The notes: generated by a model not told the origin, from the sequence alone. DNA of 64,000 bases from a bacterium (GCA_004297985.1 SCRA01000086.1:30652-94651); one strand, 5' to 3'; counted from the first letter of the stretch, positions 29,006 through 37,330 are shown. Translations and numbers: made by a program.

Positions 29006-30614
29006 ATTCGTACTCCGGCGCGGTGGGGGTGGTGACGTCGGCCTGCGGCTCGCGCGTGGCGTCGATAGCGGCCGCGAAGAGCGCGACGACCACGATGAAG
29101 ACGGCAAGGCCCACCAGCCCCGTGGCGTAGAGCGGTGCCGCGAAGAGCACGGTCGAGAGCGCCGCCAGTGCCGCCGCCCCCAGTGCCGCAACGCTGCGCC
29201 CCGAGAGGTGAAGGGTATAGGTGCCGCGGCGCTCGACCAGCGTGATCGCGGCGAGCGCAACGATGTTGGCGATCATTCCGGGCCACACGGGATGCGTGTG
29301 GAGGAAGAAGAGCGCAAGGCTCCAGTGGCTGAGATTGTACCAGCCCAAGCCCGTGAGCGTGCCCACGGCCATCGAGACCAGCACCGCGCGCCGCGTGGCC
29401 AGCGGCCAGAAGAGCGCCGCCACGACCGGCGCGAAGGTGGCGGAGTTGCGCGTCACCCAGGCCAGCACGTTCCACCACGCGGACTGTTCCGAGCGCAACG
29501 AAGCGAAGATCACCATCAGCACGGTGAGCAGCACGAGCGACCAGCGCGTGTAGCGCACGTACGTTGCCTCGTCGCGACCGGGGTTGAGTGCGCCGCCGAC
29601 GTCGCGCCCCAGGCTGGTGGCTCCGGAGAACTGGCAGGGCGCCCCCCAGCCCAGCGCGCAGGCCCAGAATCCCAGGAAGAAGAGCGCCACGAACGGTGCC
29701 GGCAGCACGTGCACCAGGTACTGCGGAACGGCGATGAGGCCGAGCCGCCCGCCGGGAACGGCGTAGGCCGCGGCAAGGCCGATGAGCACGGCGCCGGCGA
29801 TCAGCGGGAGGCCGAGGGCGGCCGCCCAATAGAGGCCGCGCTTGCCCTCTTGGAGACTGCGGCACGAGAGCGCCATCTGGAACGTGGCCTGAGCGAGGAT
29901 CACGTTGAGGATGAAGGTTCCGAACCACGCGACGATCGTCTGCACGCCAACCGTCGCCGGAGCGAAGAGTTCGGGGCGCGCCAGCGCCAGATGGCGCAAG
30001 CCGGCGATGCCGGGATCGATGAAGACGGCCGTCAGCCCCACGGCGAGCATGACGTAGATCGCCACGACGTTGAAGAGCTGAGTGTAGCCCACGGACCACA
30101 TCCCGCCGAACTGCAGGTAGATCAACAGCAGCGTGGCCGTGACGGCTACCGAGAGCAGCAGCGAGAGGCCGGTGAAGACGTGGAGCGCGGAGGCGAAGGC
30201 CAGCGCCGTGGCCACCGACCACATGGGAAAGGCGAAGGCGGTGATCGCTCCGCCCAGGGCGCGAGCCTGTTCGCCGAAGTGATCGCCGATCAAGCCCGAG
30301 ACGGTGACCAAGAGCCGCTCGCGAAACGGCGCTAGCAGCGCGGCGGCGATGAGCAGCACCTGCGTGGTCTCGGCGATGCCGTACCACACGGCGGAGACAC
30401 CTTTGAGGTATGCAAGCTCCAAGATCGCAATGAACGACGATCCCGAGAAGAGTCCCGTCACACAGACCGCGACGAAGAGCGCGTTGAAGGTGCGCCCTCC
30501 GACGAAATAGCCGCCGCCCCCGCTCGCCTTGCGATGGGCAAAGCGCCCGATCGCGATGAGCAGGATCGTGTAGGCTGCGGCCAGTGAGATAAACCAAGAG
30601 CCTACCGTCGTCAT
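28995..30614 (-). CDS. Sodium:solute symporter family (SSS) transporter
   Basis: Integral membrane protein of 539 residues with about thirteen hydrophobic segments in the SSS/LeuT-like arrangement. The N-terminus has FAHRKASGGGGYFVGGRTF, the conserved loop after helix 1 in this family, then LFSGSSFIAI and GDHFGEQARAL. The substrate (sugar, amino acid or carboxylate) cannot be deduced. ATG at 30614 is preceded by GGAGGGAGAG on the minus strand. It overlaps the OsmC gene by 11 bases. A GC-rich hairpin in its leader could modulate expression. Confidence 0.9.
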   Translation of the reverse strand: MTTVGSWFISLAAAYTILLIAIGRFAHRKASGGGGYFVGGRTFNALFVAVCVTGLFSGSSFIAILELAYLKGVSAVWYGIAETTQVLLIAAALLAPFRERLLVTVSGLIGDHFGEQARALGGAITAFAFPMWSVATALAFASALHVFTGLSLLLSVAVTATLLLIYLQFGGMWSVGYTQLFNVVAIYVMLAVGLTAVFIDPGIAGLRHLALARPELFAPATVGVQTIVAWFGTFILNVILAQATFQMALSCRSLQEGKRGLYWAAALGLPLIAGAVLIGLAAAYAVPGGRLGLIAVPQYLVHVLPAPFVALFFLGFWACALGWGAPCQFSGATSLGRDVGGALNPGRDEATYVRYTRWSLVLLTVLMVIFASLRSEQSAWWNVLAWVTRNSATFAPVVAALFWPLATRRAVLVSMAVGTLTGLGWYNLSHWSLALFFLHTHPVWPGMIANIVALAAITLVERRGTYTLHLSGRSVAALGAAALAALSTVLFAAPLYATGLVGLAVFIVVVALFAAAIDATREPQADVTTPTAPEYEYAR

Positions 30615-30637
30615 CTCTCTCCCTCCAGAATGAACGA

Positions 30638-30664
30638 GAGCCCCCCGCCGTTCGGCGAGGGGCC
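30638..30664. other. GC-rich hairpin in the symporter leader
   Basis: Arms CGCC/GGCG around GTTC, extended through one mismatch by CCCC/GGGG, lie about 25 bases upstream of the symporter start. No T-tract follows on either strand, so a terminator is unlikely. The remaining 230 bases up to the GNAT gene hold nothing I can name apart from possible promoters. Confidence 0.4.
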
Positions 30665-30897
30665 CTGCTACGATGTGGTGCGCGAGCTGGCGCGCTATCC
30701 TCTCATACGTATGGGGCGTCCGTCGCCGGCGTCGAGTGCAACGGGTGCATTCGCGGCGAGGGACACATGACGCAAAGGGATGCGGTGCAGTTCACGGTGC
30801 TCGCATGCTACCAGAGGAAAGCGAGCCGGGTCAACGCTTTCGCCGGTAATTCACTCACCGGAGGGACGTGCGCCGGAGCGGTTGAAGGCGCGCGGCG

Positions 30898-31362
30898 ATG
30901 CTCGAGATCGCCGTTGCGGCCTCGCCGCAAGAGATCGAAACGGTGCGCACGCTCTTCCGTGAATACGAGGCGTCGCTCGACGTCGATCTCTGCTTCCAAG
31001 ACTTCGAACACGAGTTGGCGACCTTGCCGGGAGCATACGCACCGCCGCGCGGCACGTTGCTGCTGGCGCGGGTCGACGGCGCCCCGGCGGGCTGCATCGC
31101 GTTACGCCCGCTCGAGGAAGGGTGCTGCGAGATGAAGCGCCTCTACGTGCGTCCGCCGTTCCGTGCCGGAGGCCTGGGCCGCGAGCTGGCCATGCGGATC
31201 TTGGCCGACGCGAAGGCACTGGGCTACCCTACGATCCGGCTCGACACGCTCCCCTCGATGGGCGCGGCGATCGCTCTCTATCGAAAACTCGGATTCCGCG
31301 TGATTGCACCATACCGCCACAACCCCGTTGCCGGGGCGCTCTACCTGGAGCGCGCGCTCTAG
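30898..31362 (+). CDS. GNAT-family N-acetyltransferase
   Basis: A 154-residue GCN5-related acetyltransferase that moves acetyl from acetyl-CoA to an unknown amine. The acetyl-CoA-binding motif A is visible as [19 protein letters not shown] (Q/RxxGxG/A type). Motif B is [19 protein letters not shown], ending [14 protein letters not shown], a layout common in small MarR-less GNATs. It is the first of three plus-strand genes (GNAT, aminotransferase, START-like), separated from the aminotransferase by about 47 bases. Confidence 0.92.
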   Translation: MLEIAVAASPQEIETVRTLFREYEASLDVDLCFQDFEHELATLPGAYAPPRGTLLLARVDGAPAGCIALRPLEEGCCEMKRLYVRPPFRAGGLGRELAMRILADAKALGYPTIRLDTLPSMGAAIALYRKLGFRVIAPYRHNPVAGALYLERAL

Positions 31363-31409
31363 GCTGGGGCCAGGGCGGTAAGCCGGCTGGGTGGAAAGCG
31401 CCTGGCACC

Positions 31410-32702
31410 ATGAAACAGTTGGACGAGCTCTACGGTGCCGCCTCGCCTCAGGCCCTGTACGACGAGACGGTCGCCAATTACCGGGACTTCGTGAACCCGC
31501 CGCTGGCGCGCGTGATGAAGCTCTCGGGCTCGGCGATCGAGGTGCGTGCCTCAGGCACCACGATCTACGATCAGCACGGCAAGGCGTACCTCGACTTCGC
31601 GGGGGGTTATGGCGTCTTCACGCTGGGCCACTCGCATCCCAAGGTCGTCGAGGCGGTGCGCCGCCAGTTGGAGCTCATCTCGCTCTCCGGCAAAGTCTTC
31701 TTCAATCCGTTGCTGGGGCGCGTCGCCAAACGTCTCGCGGAGCTGGCTCCCGGCGATCTGCGCATCTCGTTCTTCGCCAACAGCGGCACGGAGGCGGTGG
31801 AAGGGGCGCTCAAGCTGGCCAAGGCGGCGACGCACCGCCACAAGATCGTCTCGACGACCAACGCCTATCACGGCAAGACGCTGGGCTCGCTGACGGCCAC
31901 GGGGCGCGAGTACTTCCGTAAGGAGTACCAGCCGCTGATGCCCGATTTCGAGCACATTCCGTATGGGGACGCGGAGGCGCTCGACCGTGCGCTCCCGGAC
32001 GCCGCGGCCTTCATCGTGGAGCCCGTGCAGGGCGAAGGCGGCGTCAACGTGCCGCCGCCGGGCTACCTCACGCGCGTCCGCGAAATTTGTGACAGGCACG
32101 GCGCGCTGCTCATCGCCGACGAAGTGCAGACGGGGCTGGGCCGTTGCGGCTTCCGCTTCGCCGTCGACGAGGAAGGCGTGGTGCCCGACATCATGACGCT
32201 GGCCAAGGGGCTCTCCGGCGGCGTGATCCCCGTGGGCGCGTACCTTGCGCGCCCCGCTTGCTGGAACGCCGCGTACGCCAAGCAGCCGCTGATGCATACG
32301 TCCACGTTCGGCGGCGGCGAGCTGGCCTGCGCGGCGGCGCTGGCCGCGCTCGAGGTGATGGAGGAGGAGCATCTGGTGGAGAACGCGCGTGAGCGCGGGC
32401 GCCAGTTGATCGAGGGCGCGCGCGCCGTGGCCGCCGCCTATCCCGAGGTGGTGCACGACGTGCGCGGTAAGGGTTTGTTGGTGGGCGTGGAGCTGACGCA
32501 CGAGGGCTACGGCGGCACGATTATCCCCGAGATGCTGCACGAAGGCGTTACGGCGGCGTGGACACTCAATATGCAGCGCGTGATCCGCTTGGAGCCGCCG
32601 CTGGTGGTGACGGAGGCGGAAGTTGAGCGCGCGCTCGCCGCGCTGCGCAAAGGGGTGGCGCAGGCCAGGGAGAAACTCGGGGTCCTGTCATGCCCTACGT
32701 AG
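31410..32702 (+). CDS. Class III aminotransferase (putrescine/ornithine-type)
   Basis: PLP-dependent aminotransferase of 430 residues. ATG at 31410 is chosen because GTGGAAAG is about 12 bases upstream and earlier in-frame codons overlap the GNAT gene. Class III motifs are clear: NSGTEAVEGALKLA (cofactor phosphate), AYHGKTLGSL, VEPVQGEGGV, IADEVQTGLGR (cofactor Asp) and Schiff-base Lys266 in TLAKGLSGG. The long N-terminus before the domain (YRDFVNPPLARVMKLSG) resembles putrescine aminotransferase PatA more than acetylornithine aminotransferase. Exact substrate is not proven. The 3' end overlaps the next gene by 13 bases. Confidence 0.88.
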   Translation: MKQLDELYGAASPQALYDETVANYRDFVNPPLARVMKLSGSAIEVRASGTTIYDQHGKAYLDFAGGYGVFTLGHSHPKVVEAVRRQLELISLSGKVFFNPLLGRVAKRLAELAPGDLRISFFANSGTEAVEGALKLAKAATHRHKIVSTTNAYHGKTLGSLTATGREYFRKEYQPLMPDFEHIPYGDAEALDRALPDAAAFIVEPVQGEGGVNVPPPGYLTRVREICDRHGALLIADEVQTGLGRCGFRFAVDEEGVVPDIMTLAKGLSGGVIPVGAYLARPACWNAAYAKQPLMHTSTFGGGELACAAALAALEVMEEEHLVENARERGRQLIEGARAVAAAYPEVVHDVRGKGLLVGVELTHEGYGGTIIPEMLHEGVTAAWTLNMQRVIRLEPPLVVTEAEVERALAALRKGVAQAREKLGVLSCPT

Positions 32703-33151
32703 AGTCCTCGATTACCATCAAGGCACCGGCTCGCCACGTCTACGACATCGCCAAGGAGCAGGAGCGCTTTCCGGAGTTCATGCCCGACGTCGAGTCGATC
32801 GCGGTGGTAGAGCGCCATCCCGGCCGCATGCTCACCAAATGGAAGACCTTGGTCGAAGGGGCGCCAATCGAGTGGCTCGAGGAAGACGTCTTCCACGACG
32901 ACGCGTGCCGCATCGACTACAAGCTGCTCGAGGGCGATCTCGACAAGTTCGAGGGTGCCTGGACGTTCAGCGAAGATGGCGGCGGAGAGACGCTGGTGAC
33001 GCTGGGCGTCGACTACGACTTCGGTGTTCCCACGCTTGCCGAGCTGATCGGCCCCACGCTGCAGAAGAAAGTCGAGGAGAACTCGGCGATGATGCTCGCG
33101 GCGATCAAGCGTGAGGCCGAGGCTACGGTCGCTGAGAAAACGACGGGCTGA
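32690..33151 (+). CDS. START-like (SRPBCC) domain protein, COQ10/RatA-type
   Basis: A 153-residue protein with the START/Bet v 1-like fold. The opening ESSITIKAPARHVYDIAKEQ, the strand containing MLTKWKTLVEG and the long C-terminal helix VEENSAMMLAAIKREAEA match polyketide-cyclase/COQ10-type proteins. Such domains bind a hydrophobic ligand in a cavity. The ATG at 32690 lies inside the aminotransferase 3' end, so the two are coupled. No catalytic residue can be named. Confidence 0.85.
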   Translation: MPYVESSITIKAPARHVYDIAKEQERFPEFMPDVESIAVVERHPGRMLTKWKTLVEGAPIEWLEEDVFHDDACRIDYKLLEGDLDKFEGAWTFSEDGGGETLVTLGVDYDFGVPTLAELIGPTLQKKVEENSAMMLAAIKREAEATVAEKTTG

Positions 33152-33167
33152 TCGTCGGCCGCGGCGA

Positions 33168-33398
33168 TCAACGACATCCATTGATCTCCCCAAAGGCGTG
33201 ATCTCCGGCTAACGTGTCGCCGGCGAGGTAGAGAAGCCGCGCCACCGAGAGGCGCCAGGGAACCGATGCGCGGCCGACTTCCGCACGTCCGGAGTCTGCC
33301 AGCTCGCCTGCCAGGTGTTCCTGGTGGACAGCTTGCCGTATGCTCTCTTGGTGTTCGCGGACGATCCGGGCAGCGATCTCGGGATTGGTGTAGTCCAT
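33168..33398 (-). CDS. Small uncharacterised protein (76 aa)
   Basis: Unrecognised, but well supported as a gene. AGAGGAG lies seven bases before the ATG at 33398. A minus-strand promoter with TTGACA (33464-33459), a 17-base spacer and TATCCT (33441-33436) lies upstream, giving a leader of about 30 bases. The protein has a charged helical N-terminal half (NPEIAARIVREHQESIRQAV) and a C-terminal stretch PWRLSVARLLYLAGDTLAG that could be an amphipathic or membrane-associated helix. It is divergent from the CGNR regulator and shares its promoter region. Confidence 0.65.
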   Translation of the reverse strand: MDYTNPEIAARIVREHQESIRQAVHQEHLAGELADSGRAEVGRASVPWRLSVARLLYLAGDTLAGDHAFGEINGCR

Positions 33399-33435
33399 CA
33401 GCGGACTCCTCTATGCGCGACGGTAACCTGCAAAC

Positions 33436-33486
33436 AGGATACGATGGTGAATGTAACTTGTCAAGTCATTTTGGTGGTGATATAGT
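33436..33486. promoter_or_regulatory. Overlapping divergent promoters sharing a palindromic -35
   Basis: Plus-strand promoter: TTGTCA (33458-33463), 17 bases, TATAGT (33481-33486). Minus-strand promoter: TTGACA (33464-33459), 17 bases, TATCCT (33441-33436). Both -35 hexamers lie in one 11-base palindrome, ACTTGTCAAGT (33456-33466). Only one polymerase could bind at a time, and one repressor could block both. Confidence 0.78.
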
Positions 33487-33492
33487 GGGATC

Positions 33493-34077
33493 GTGTCGGA
33501 CACCAAGAACAAAGACGCCATCCCCGGCCAGCTCGATACCCTCAAACGCTTCCTGAATACAGTCGATCTCGACGGCGGGTCCGACGAGTTGGACTCGCCC
33601 CAGGCGCTTGGGCGGTGGCTGGCGGACGTGGGTCTGCTCGACCCCGCCTCGGAGGTGAGCAGGTACGACGCGGCGCGCGCGGTCGAAGTGCGCGAGGCCT
33701 TCCGCGACGTCATCTTCGCGAACACCTGCCATACGGAGCCGGACGCCGCGGCGCTGGCGACGCTCAGTGCAGCGGGGAGCGCGGCGCGCTATCGTGTCTC
33801 GTTCCATCCCCACGAAGGGCCCCAGTTGGAGGCGTGCGCCGAAGGCGTGGAGGGGGCGCTGGCCCGGCTAGTTGCCATCATGGCCCAGGCGATGCTCGAT
33901 GGCTCCTGGGGGCGCTTCAAAGCCTGCCGTCGCGACGGCTGCCGCTGGGCCTTCTTCGACTGGACCAAGAACCAGTCGGGAGTCTGGTGCAGCATGGCTG
34001 CCTGCGGGAACCGCGAGAAGGCACGCCGCTACCAAGCTCGCAAACGGGCGGGAGGTAGCGGTTCTACGACGGTGTAG
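33493..34077 (+). CDS. CGNR zinc-finger (ABATE-domain) transcription regulator
   Basis: A 194-residue protein of the CGNR/ABATE family, described as stress-induced transcription regulators. The N-terminal ABATE region includes the RYDAARAVEVREAFRDVIF segment. The C-terminal zinc finger is complete: CRRDGCRW ... WCSMAACGNREKARRY, with the Cys-Gly-Asn-Arg signature. The GTG at 33493 lies six bases after a strong -10 (TATAGT), so transcription should begin at or beside the start codon and the mRNA is probably leaderless. It may regulate itself and the divergent small ORF. Confidence 0.9.
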   Translation: MSDTKNKDAIPGQLDTLKRFLNTVDLDGGSDELDSPQALGRWLADVGLLDPASEVSRYDAARAVEVREAFRDVIFANTCHTEPDAAALATLSAAGSAARYRVSFHPHEGPQLEACAEGVEGALARLVAIMAQAMLDGSWGRFKACRRDGCRWAFFDWTKNQSGVWCSMAACGNREKARRYQARKRAGGSGSTTV

Positions 34078-34084
34078 CGGCTTC

Positions 34085-34221
34085 GCAGGTGGGACGTTTG
34101 CTTCGCGGGGACGCGCGTCGGCGCGCTCTCCTGCGCGCCTCCTACTGCCCTCGCGCGTGCTCTCGCCATCCGTGGCTCCGCACGCGCCTCAGAGCCCCCG
34201 CGAAGCGAACGTCCCGCCTGC
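34085..34221. repeat. Long inverted repeat directly after the CGNR gene
   Basis: Arms at 34085-34110 and 34196-34221 are inverted copies of 26 bases matching at 24 positions (core GGGACGTTYGCTTCGCGGGG). Both differences would be G-U pairs in RNA, so a plus-strand transcript could form an uninterrupted 26-bp stem. The 85-base centre is GC-rich with smaller repeats and no open frame I trust. It begins eight bases after the CGNR stop. It could be a structured 3' end, a small non-autonomous element or a REP-like sequence. Confidence 0.75.
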
Positions 34222-34373
34222 TCCGCCGCAGTCAGCGGCGAGTGAACGCGAACGACAACCTGGCGCGCGCCGTGCACGGAAAGCGGCGAGAGGGTGGATA
34301 TTCCGCGCAGGGACTTATGGAGCGCGCGAGCCCTGGATGGGCGGAAGCGCGCGGAACGAAGCGGTCGCACAGG

Positions 34374-34480
34374 ATGTGCGAGCCGCGGTCCCGGAGCGGA
34401 ATGTCCATCCTCGAAGCCGCGAGGCGCGCAGTCATGTGCGAGCCGCGGTCCCGGAGCGGGATGTCCATCCTCGATGCCGC
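34374..34480. repeat. 60-bp tandem direct repeat, two copies
   Basis: A block beginning ATGTGCGAGCCGCGGTCCCG occurs at 34374 and again exactly 60 bases later at 34434. About 45 of the first 47 bases are identical; the copies diverge afterwards. A third, degenerate and inverted copy seems present near 34296-34322 (GGATATTCCGC). The whole 34078-34490 stretch has no credible gene; a minus-strand frame through it merely translates the repeat. Confidence 0.75.
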
Positions 34481-34490
34481 GCTGCGCGGG

Positions 34491-35147
34491 TCAGCGTGGG
34501 AGGGTGAATGCGACGATCTCCGCCTTCTTGAAGTCGTTGGTCCAGAGGCGGCCGTTGTCGCGGGCGAGCGAGATCGCCGCGAAGGACGACTGCGCCACCC
34601 ACTCCAGCTCGGGCTCTGCGTTCAAGCGCACGCGGGCGATTCGGCAGCCTCCGCGATCGCGTCCCCACCAGGTGGAGACGTAGAGCGCGCCGTCGACCCA
34701 GGCGATGCCGATGATCTCCTCGCCGATGCGAACTTCGCGAACCGGCCGGTACGCGCCGTCCAACTCTAGCACGCGTTTGTTGTAGCGTTGGCTGAGCCAC
34801 AGGCGCTCGCCGTCGAAGCCGAGGAAGGAGCCGGTGTCGTCAGGGCACGGGATGGCTTCGTGCTGCTTGAAGCCGTGACCGGGAAGGTAGCGGCGGATGA
34901 ATCGGCTATCCCCCTCCTCGCTACAAATTAGCCGCAGCGCATCGCCGGCGGTGATGCCGCCCACCGGCCGCCCGGGGGCCACGCTCTCCTCGAACACCGT
35001 GCCTGTGCGCGGGTCGAGGCCGTAGAGGCGGCGGGTCTCCCAGGAGCCTAGCCAGAGGTGTTCCCCGTCGAAGGCGAGGGACTGCGGAGCAGGGCAAGGG
35101 GCCGAGAACCGCACGACCTCGTCGAGCGGAGGTAACGTCGTCTCCAT
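34491..35147 (-). CDS. Beta-propeller-like protein, unknown function
   Basis: A 218-residue protein built of short repeats of the type FDGEHLWLGSWETRRLYGLD, FDGERLWLSQRYNKRVLELD, VDGALYVSTWWGRDRGG. These resemble blades of NHL/SMP-30-type beta-propellers. No signal peptide is seen and at about five blades it is short for a closed propeller. No catalytic residues can be named. It stands alone between the repeat region and the divergent dehydrogenase pair (58-base gap), so a shared promoter region is possible. Confidence 0.72.
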   Translation of the reverse strand: METTLPPLDEVVRFSAPCPAPQSLAFDGEHLWLGSWETRRLYGLDPRTGTVFEESVAPGRPVGGITAGDALRLICSEEGDSRFIRRYLPGHGFKQHEAIPCPDDTGSFLGFDGERLWLSQRYNKRVLELDGAYRPVREVRIGEEIIGIAWVDGALYVSTWWGRDRGGCRIARVRLNAEPELEWVAQSSFAAISLARDNGRLWTNDFKKAEIVAFTLPR

Positions 35148-35205
35148 AGCTGCGCCTTCGCTGAAAAGGGCCTCTTGCCCCTACACAGAAGGCTGGCCCT
35201 CACGC

Positions 35206-36333
35206 ATGGGTAAGTTCGCGTTTCTGATCCACCCCCTCTCGCTCGAAGACGTGGCCCGGTACGAGCCGGGCGCCAAGGGCAAAGGGCGGGCGATCATCGA
35301 GAAGATCCTTTCCTGGATGCCTTGTTGGACGACCGCGCATATCACCGGCGTGCGTTCGCAGGCCACCGGCAAAGAGATCGAAGGTTGGTTCATCACCGTT
35401 CCGCTGATGCCCGAGCACTTCGTGACGCTCCCGCGCGAAGAAGTCTACGGCCGCATCCTGCGTGCCTGCGAGATGGCGGCGGAGCTTGGTGCGGAGATCG
35501 TGGGACTGGGCGCATTTACCGGTGTGGTCGGTGACGGCGGCGTGACGATCGCCGAGCGCTCTCCTATTCCCGTCACGACCGGTAACTCGCTGACCGTGGT
35601 GGCCGCCGTGCAGTCGCTGTTGCGGGGCGCGCGCGAGATGGAGATCGATCCCGCGGAGACGACCTGCACCGTCGTGGGGGCAACCGGCTCGATCGGCAGC
35701 GCGGCGGTTCGCATGCTCGGCGACAGCGTGGGGCGGATGGTCCTGGTGGCGCGCAACCAGACGCGCCTGCGCAAGTTCGCTCAGGAGATCGCGGGTGAGA
35801 TCTCCGCACCCGTGAGCTTTACGACCGACGTGAGCGAGGGCGTGCGCCAAGCGCAGCTCATCGTCACCGCGACCAGCTCGACTCTGGAGATTATCCATCC
35901 CGAGGATCTCCAGCCCGGCGCAGTGGTCTGCGAAGTCTCGCTGCCGCACGATGTCAGCCGCCGCGTGGCGGAGCTGCGCCCGGACGTACTGGTGACCGAA
36001 GGCGGTAACATGCGCGTTCCCGGAGAGCCGCGTTTCATGCGCGTGCGCGAGCAGGGCGAGGAGTTCGACCTCGGGCTTCCACCGGCCACGGCACTGGCGT
36101 GCATGTCGGAGACGATGGCGCTGGCACTCGAAGGGCGCAACGAGAACTACAGTCTGGGGCGCGGCATCCGGCTGCAGCAGCTCTACGAGATCGAGGAGAT
36201 GGCGGCGCGCCACGGCTTCGAGCTGGCAGACCTGCGCGCGTTCGACGTTGCGATCAGCCCGGAGCAGATCGCCCGCACGCGCGACGCGGCGCGGGTCGCG
36301 CGGCTCGGGCGCGCCGTCGGAGGGAATCCATGA
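35206..36333 (+). CDS. Acyl-ACP reductase-like NAD(P)-binding protein (shikimate/AAR-type fold)
   Basis: A 375-residue protein with an N-terminal domain (FLIHPLSLEDVARYEPG) and a Rossmann nucleotide-binding domain, VVGATGSIGSAAV (GATGSIGS at residues 158-165). The order LGAFTGVV ... TTGNSLTV ... VVGATGSIGS resembles cyanobacterial long-chain acyl-ACP reductase, usually about 340 residues. Cys299 in ALACMSETMALALEGR lies where that family's catalytic cysteine is expected, followed by NYSLGRGI. Many such proteins are annotated as shikimate or quinate dehydrogenases. No aldehyde-deformylating oxygenase is nearby. It is coupled to the next gene by an ATGA overlap. Function is inferred from remembered motif order. 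Confidence 0.7.
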   Translation: MGKFAFLIHPLSLEDVARYEPGAKGKGRAIIEKILSWMPCWTTAHITGVRSQATGKEIEGWFITVPLMPEHFVTLPREEVYGRILRACEMAAELGAEIVGLGAFTGVVGDGGVTIAERSPIPVTTGNSLTVVAAVQSLLRGAREMEIDPAETTCTVVGATGSIGSAAVRMLGDSVGRMVLVARNQTRLRKFAQEIAGEISAPVSFTTDVSEGVRQAQLIVTATSSTLEIIHPEDLQPGAVVCEVSLPHDVSRRVAELRPDVLVTEGGNMRVPGEPRFMRVREQGEEFDLGLPPATALACMSETMALALEGRNENYSLGRGIRLQQLYEIEEMAARHGFELADLRAFDVAISPEQIARTRDAARVARLGRAVGGNP

Positions 36334-37253
36334 AACGAGTAGTCTCGGTTTCGCTGGGGAGCTCCACGCGCGACCATCGGGTCGCCGTCGACTTTCTCGG
36401 CGAGCGTTTCGACATCTCGCGCGAAGGCACAGACGGATCGCTGGATCGCGCTATCGCGCGCATCCGCGAGCTCGACGGCACCGTCGACGCGATCGGTCTG
36501 GGCGGCATCGACGTCTACCTCTACGCCGGCACCAAGCGCTACGCCCTGCGCGACGGCAAGCGCCTCTTGGAAGCGGGCACGAAGACGCCGATCGTGGATG
36601 GCAGCGGGTTGAAGAATACGCTCGAGCGCGAGGCGGTGCGCTATCTGCAGGATCGTCTGGGCATGAACTTGCGCGGCGCGCACGTCTTGATGGTCAGCGC
36701 GCTCGACCGTTTCGGCATGGCGCAGGCGCTGGTGGAAGCCGGTGCAGACGTGCTCTTCGGCGACTTCATCTTCGCGCTCGATCTCGACAAGCCGGTGCGC
36801 GATCTCGCGGAGTTCGAAGTGTTGGCGGAGCGCTATCTCCCCGATGCCTGCAAACTTCCCTTCCAGTTCTTCTATCCCACGGGCAAGAAGCAAGAGGCGC
36901 CGCCCAAACCCAAGTATCCGCACTACTATGAAGAAGCGGCGATCATCGCCGGCGACTTCCACTTCATGCGCCAGTTCCTTCCGGACCGCCTCGAGGGGAA
37001 GACGGTGCTCACCAACACCGTCACGCCCGGCGACATCGAAGAGCTGCGCCGGCGCGGCGTGGCGCGCTTGATCACCACCACGCCCGACCTTGGCGGCCGC
37101 TCCTTCGGCACCAACGTCATCGAGGCGGCCCTGCTCGCGTTTCTCGGAAAGCGCTGGGAGGAGGTCACTCCTGCCGATTACGAGCGGGCGCTTCGCGAGT
37201 TGCGCTTCGAGCCGCGCGTCGTCAATCTCGCCGCCGGAGCGCCGACGCCATAG
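36330..37253 (+). CDS. Quinate 5-dehydrogenase-annotated family protein
   Basis: A 307-residue protein beginning KRVVSVSLGSSTRDHRVAVD, with GLGGIDVYLYAGTKRYALRD and TPIVDGSGLKNTLE. These blocks belong to a family labelled quinate 5-dehydrogenase in databases. No classical Rossmann glycine motif is obvious, so that label is weak. ATG at 36330 overlaps the stop of the AAR-like gene, with GGAGGG at about 36319-36324. The strict pairing suggests the two proteins act together on one substrate. The reaction is unproven. Confidence 0.7.
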   Translation: MKRVVSVSLGSSTRDHRVAVDFLGERFDISREGTDGSLDRAIARIRELDGTVDAIGLGGIDVYLYAGTKRYALRDGKRLLEAGTKTPIVDGSGLKNTLEREAVRYLQDRLGMNLRGAHVLMVSALDRFGMAQALVEAGADVLFGDFIFALDLDKPVRDLAEFEVLAERYLPDACKLPFQFFYPTGKKQEAPPKPKYPHYYEEAAIIAGDFHFMRQFLPDRLEGKTVLTNTVTPGDIEELRRRGVARLITTTPDLGGRSFGTNVIEAALLAFLGKRWEEVTPADYERALRELRFEPRVVNLAAGAPTP

Positions 37254-37295
37254 GAAACGGGGATTGGCAACTGCCGCGTGATTTGTAGGCGAATC

Positions 37296-37324
37296 TAGAC
37301 ACACATGCGTTCGCGTGGTATCCT
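37296..37324 (+). promoter_or_regulatory. Promoter of the IS607 recombinase gene
   Basis: TAGACA (37296-37301), a 17-base spacer and TATCCT (37319-37324) precede the GTG at 37331 by six bases. Transcription would begin at or next to the start codon, so the mRNA is probably leaderless. Confidence 0.6.
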
Positions 37325-37330
37325 GAAGAG

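Noticed and set aside
30767..31135. 122-codon plus-strand ORF overlapping the GNAT gene
   Set aside because: It is Arg/Ser-rich, in the wrong frame over a clear acetyltransferase, and has no family similarity.
34232..34468. 78-codon minus-strand ORF with an internal peptide repeat (MDIPLRDRGSH)
   Set aside because: The peptide repeat is only the translation of the 60-bp DNA repeat. There is no ribosome binding site, and the region lacks coding character.
34374..34480. Possible CRISPR array
   Set aside because: Only two repeat units are present, the conserved block is about 47 bases with a 13-base gap, and no cas genes are nearby.
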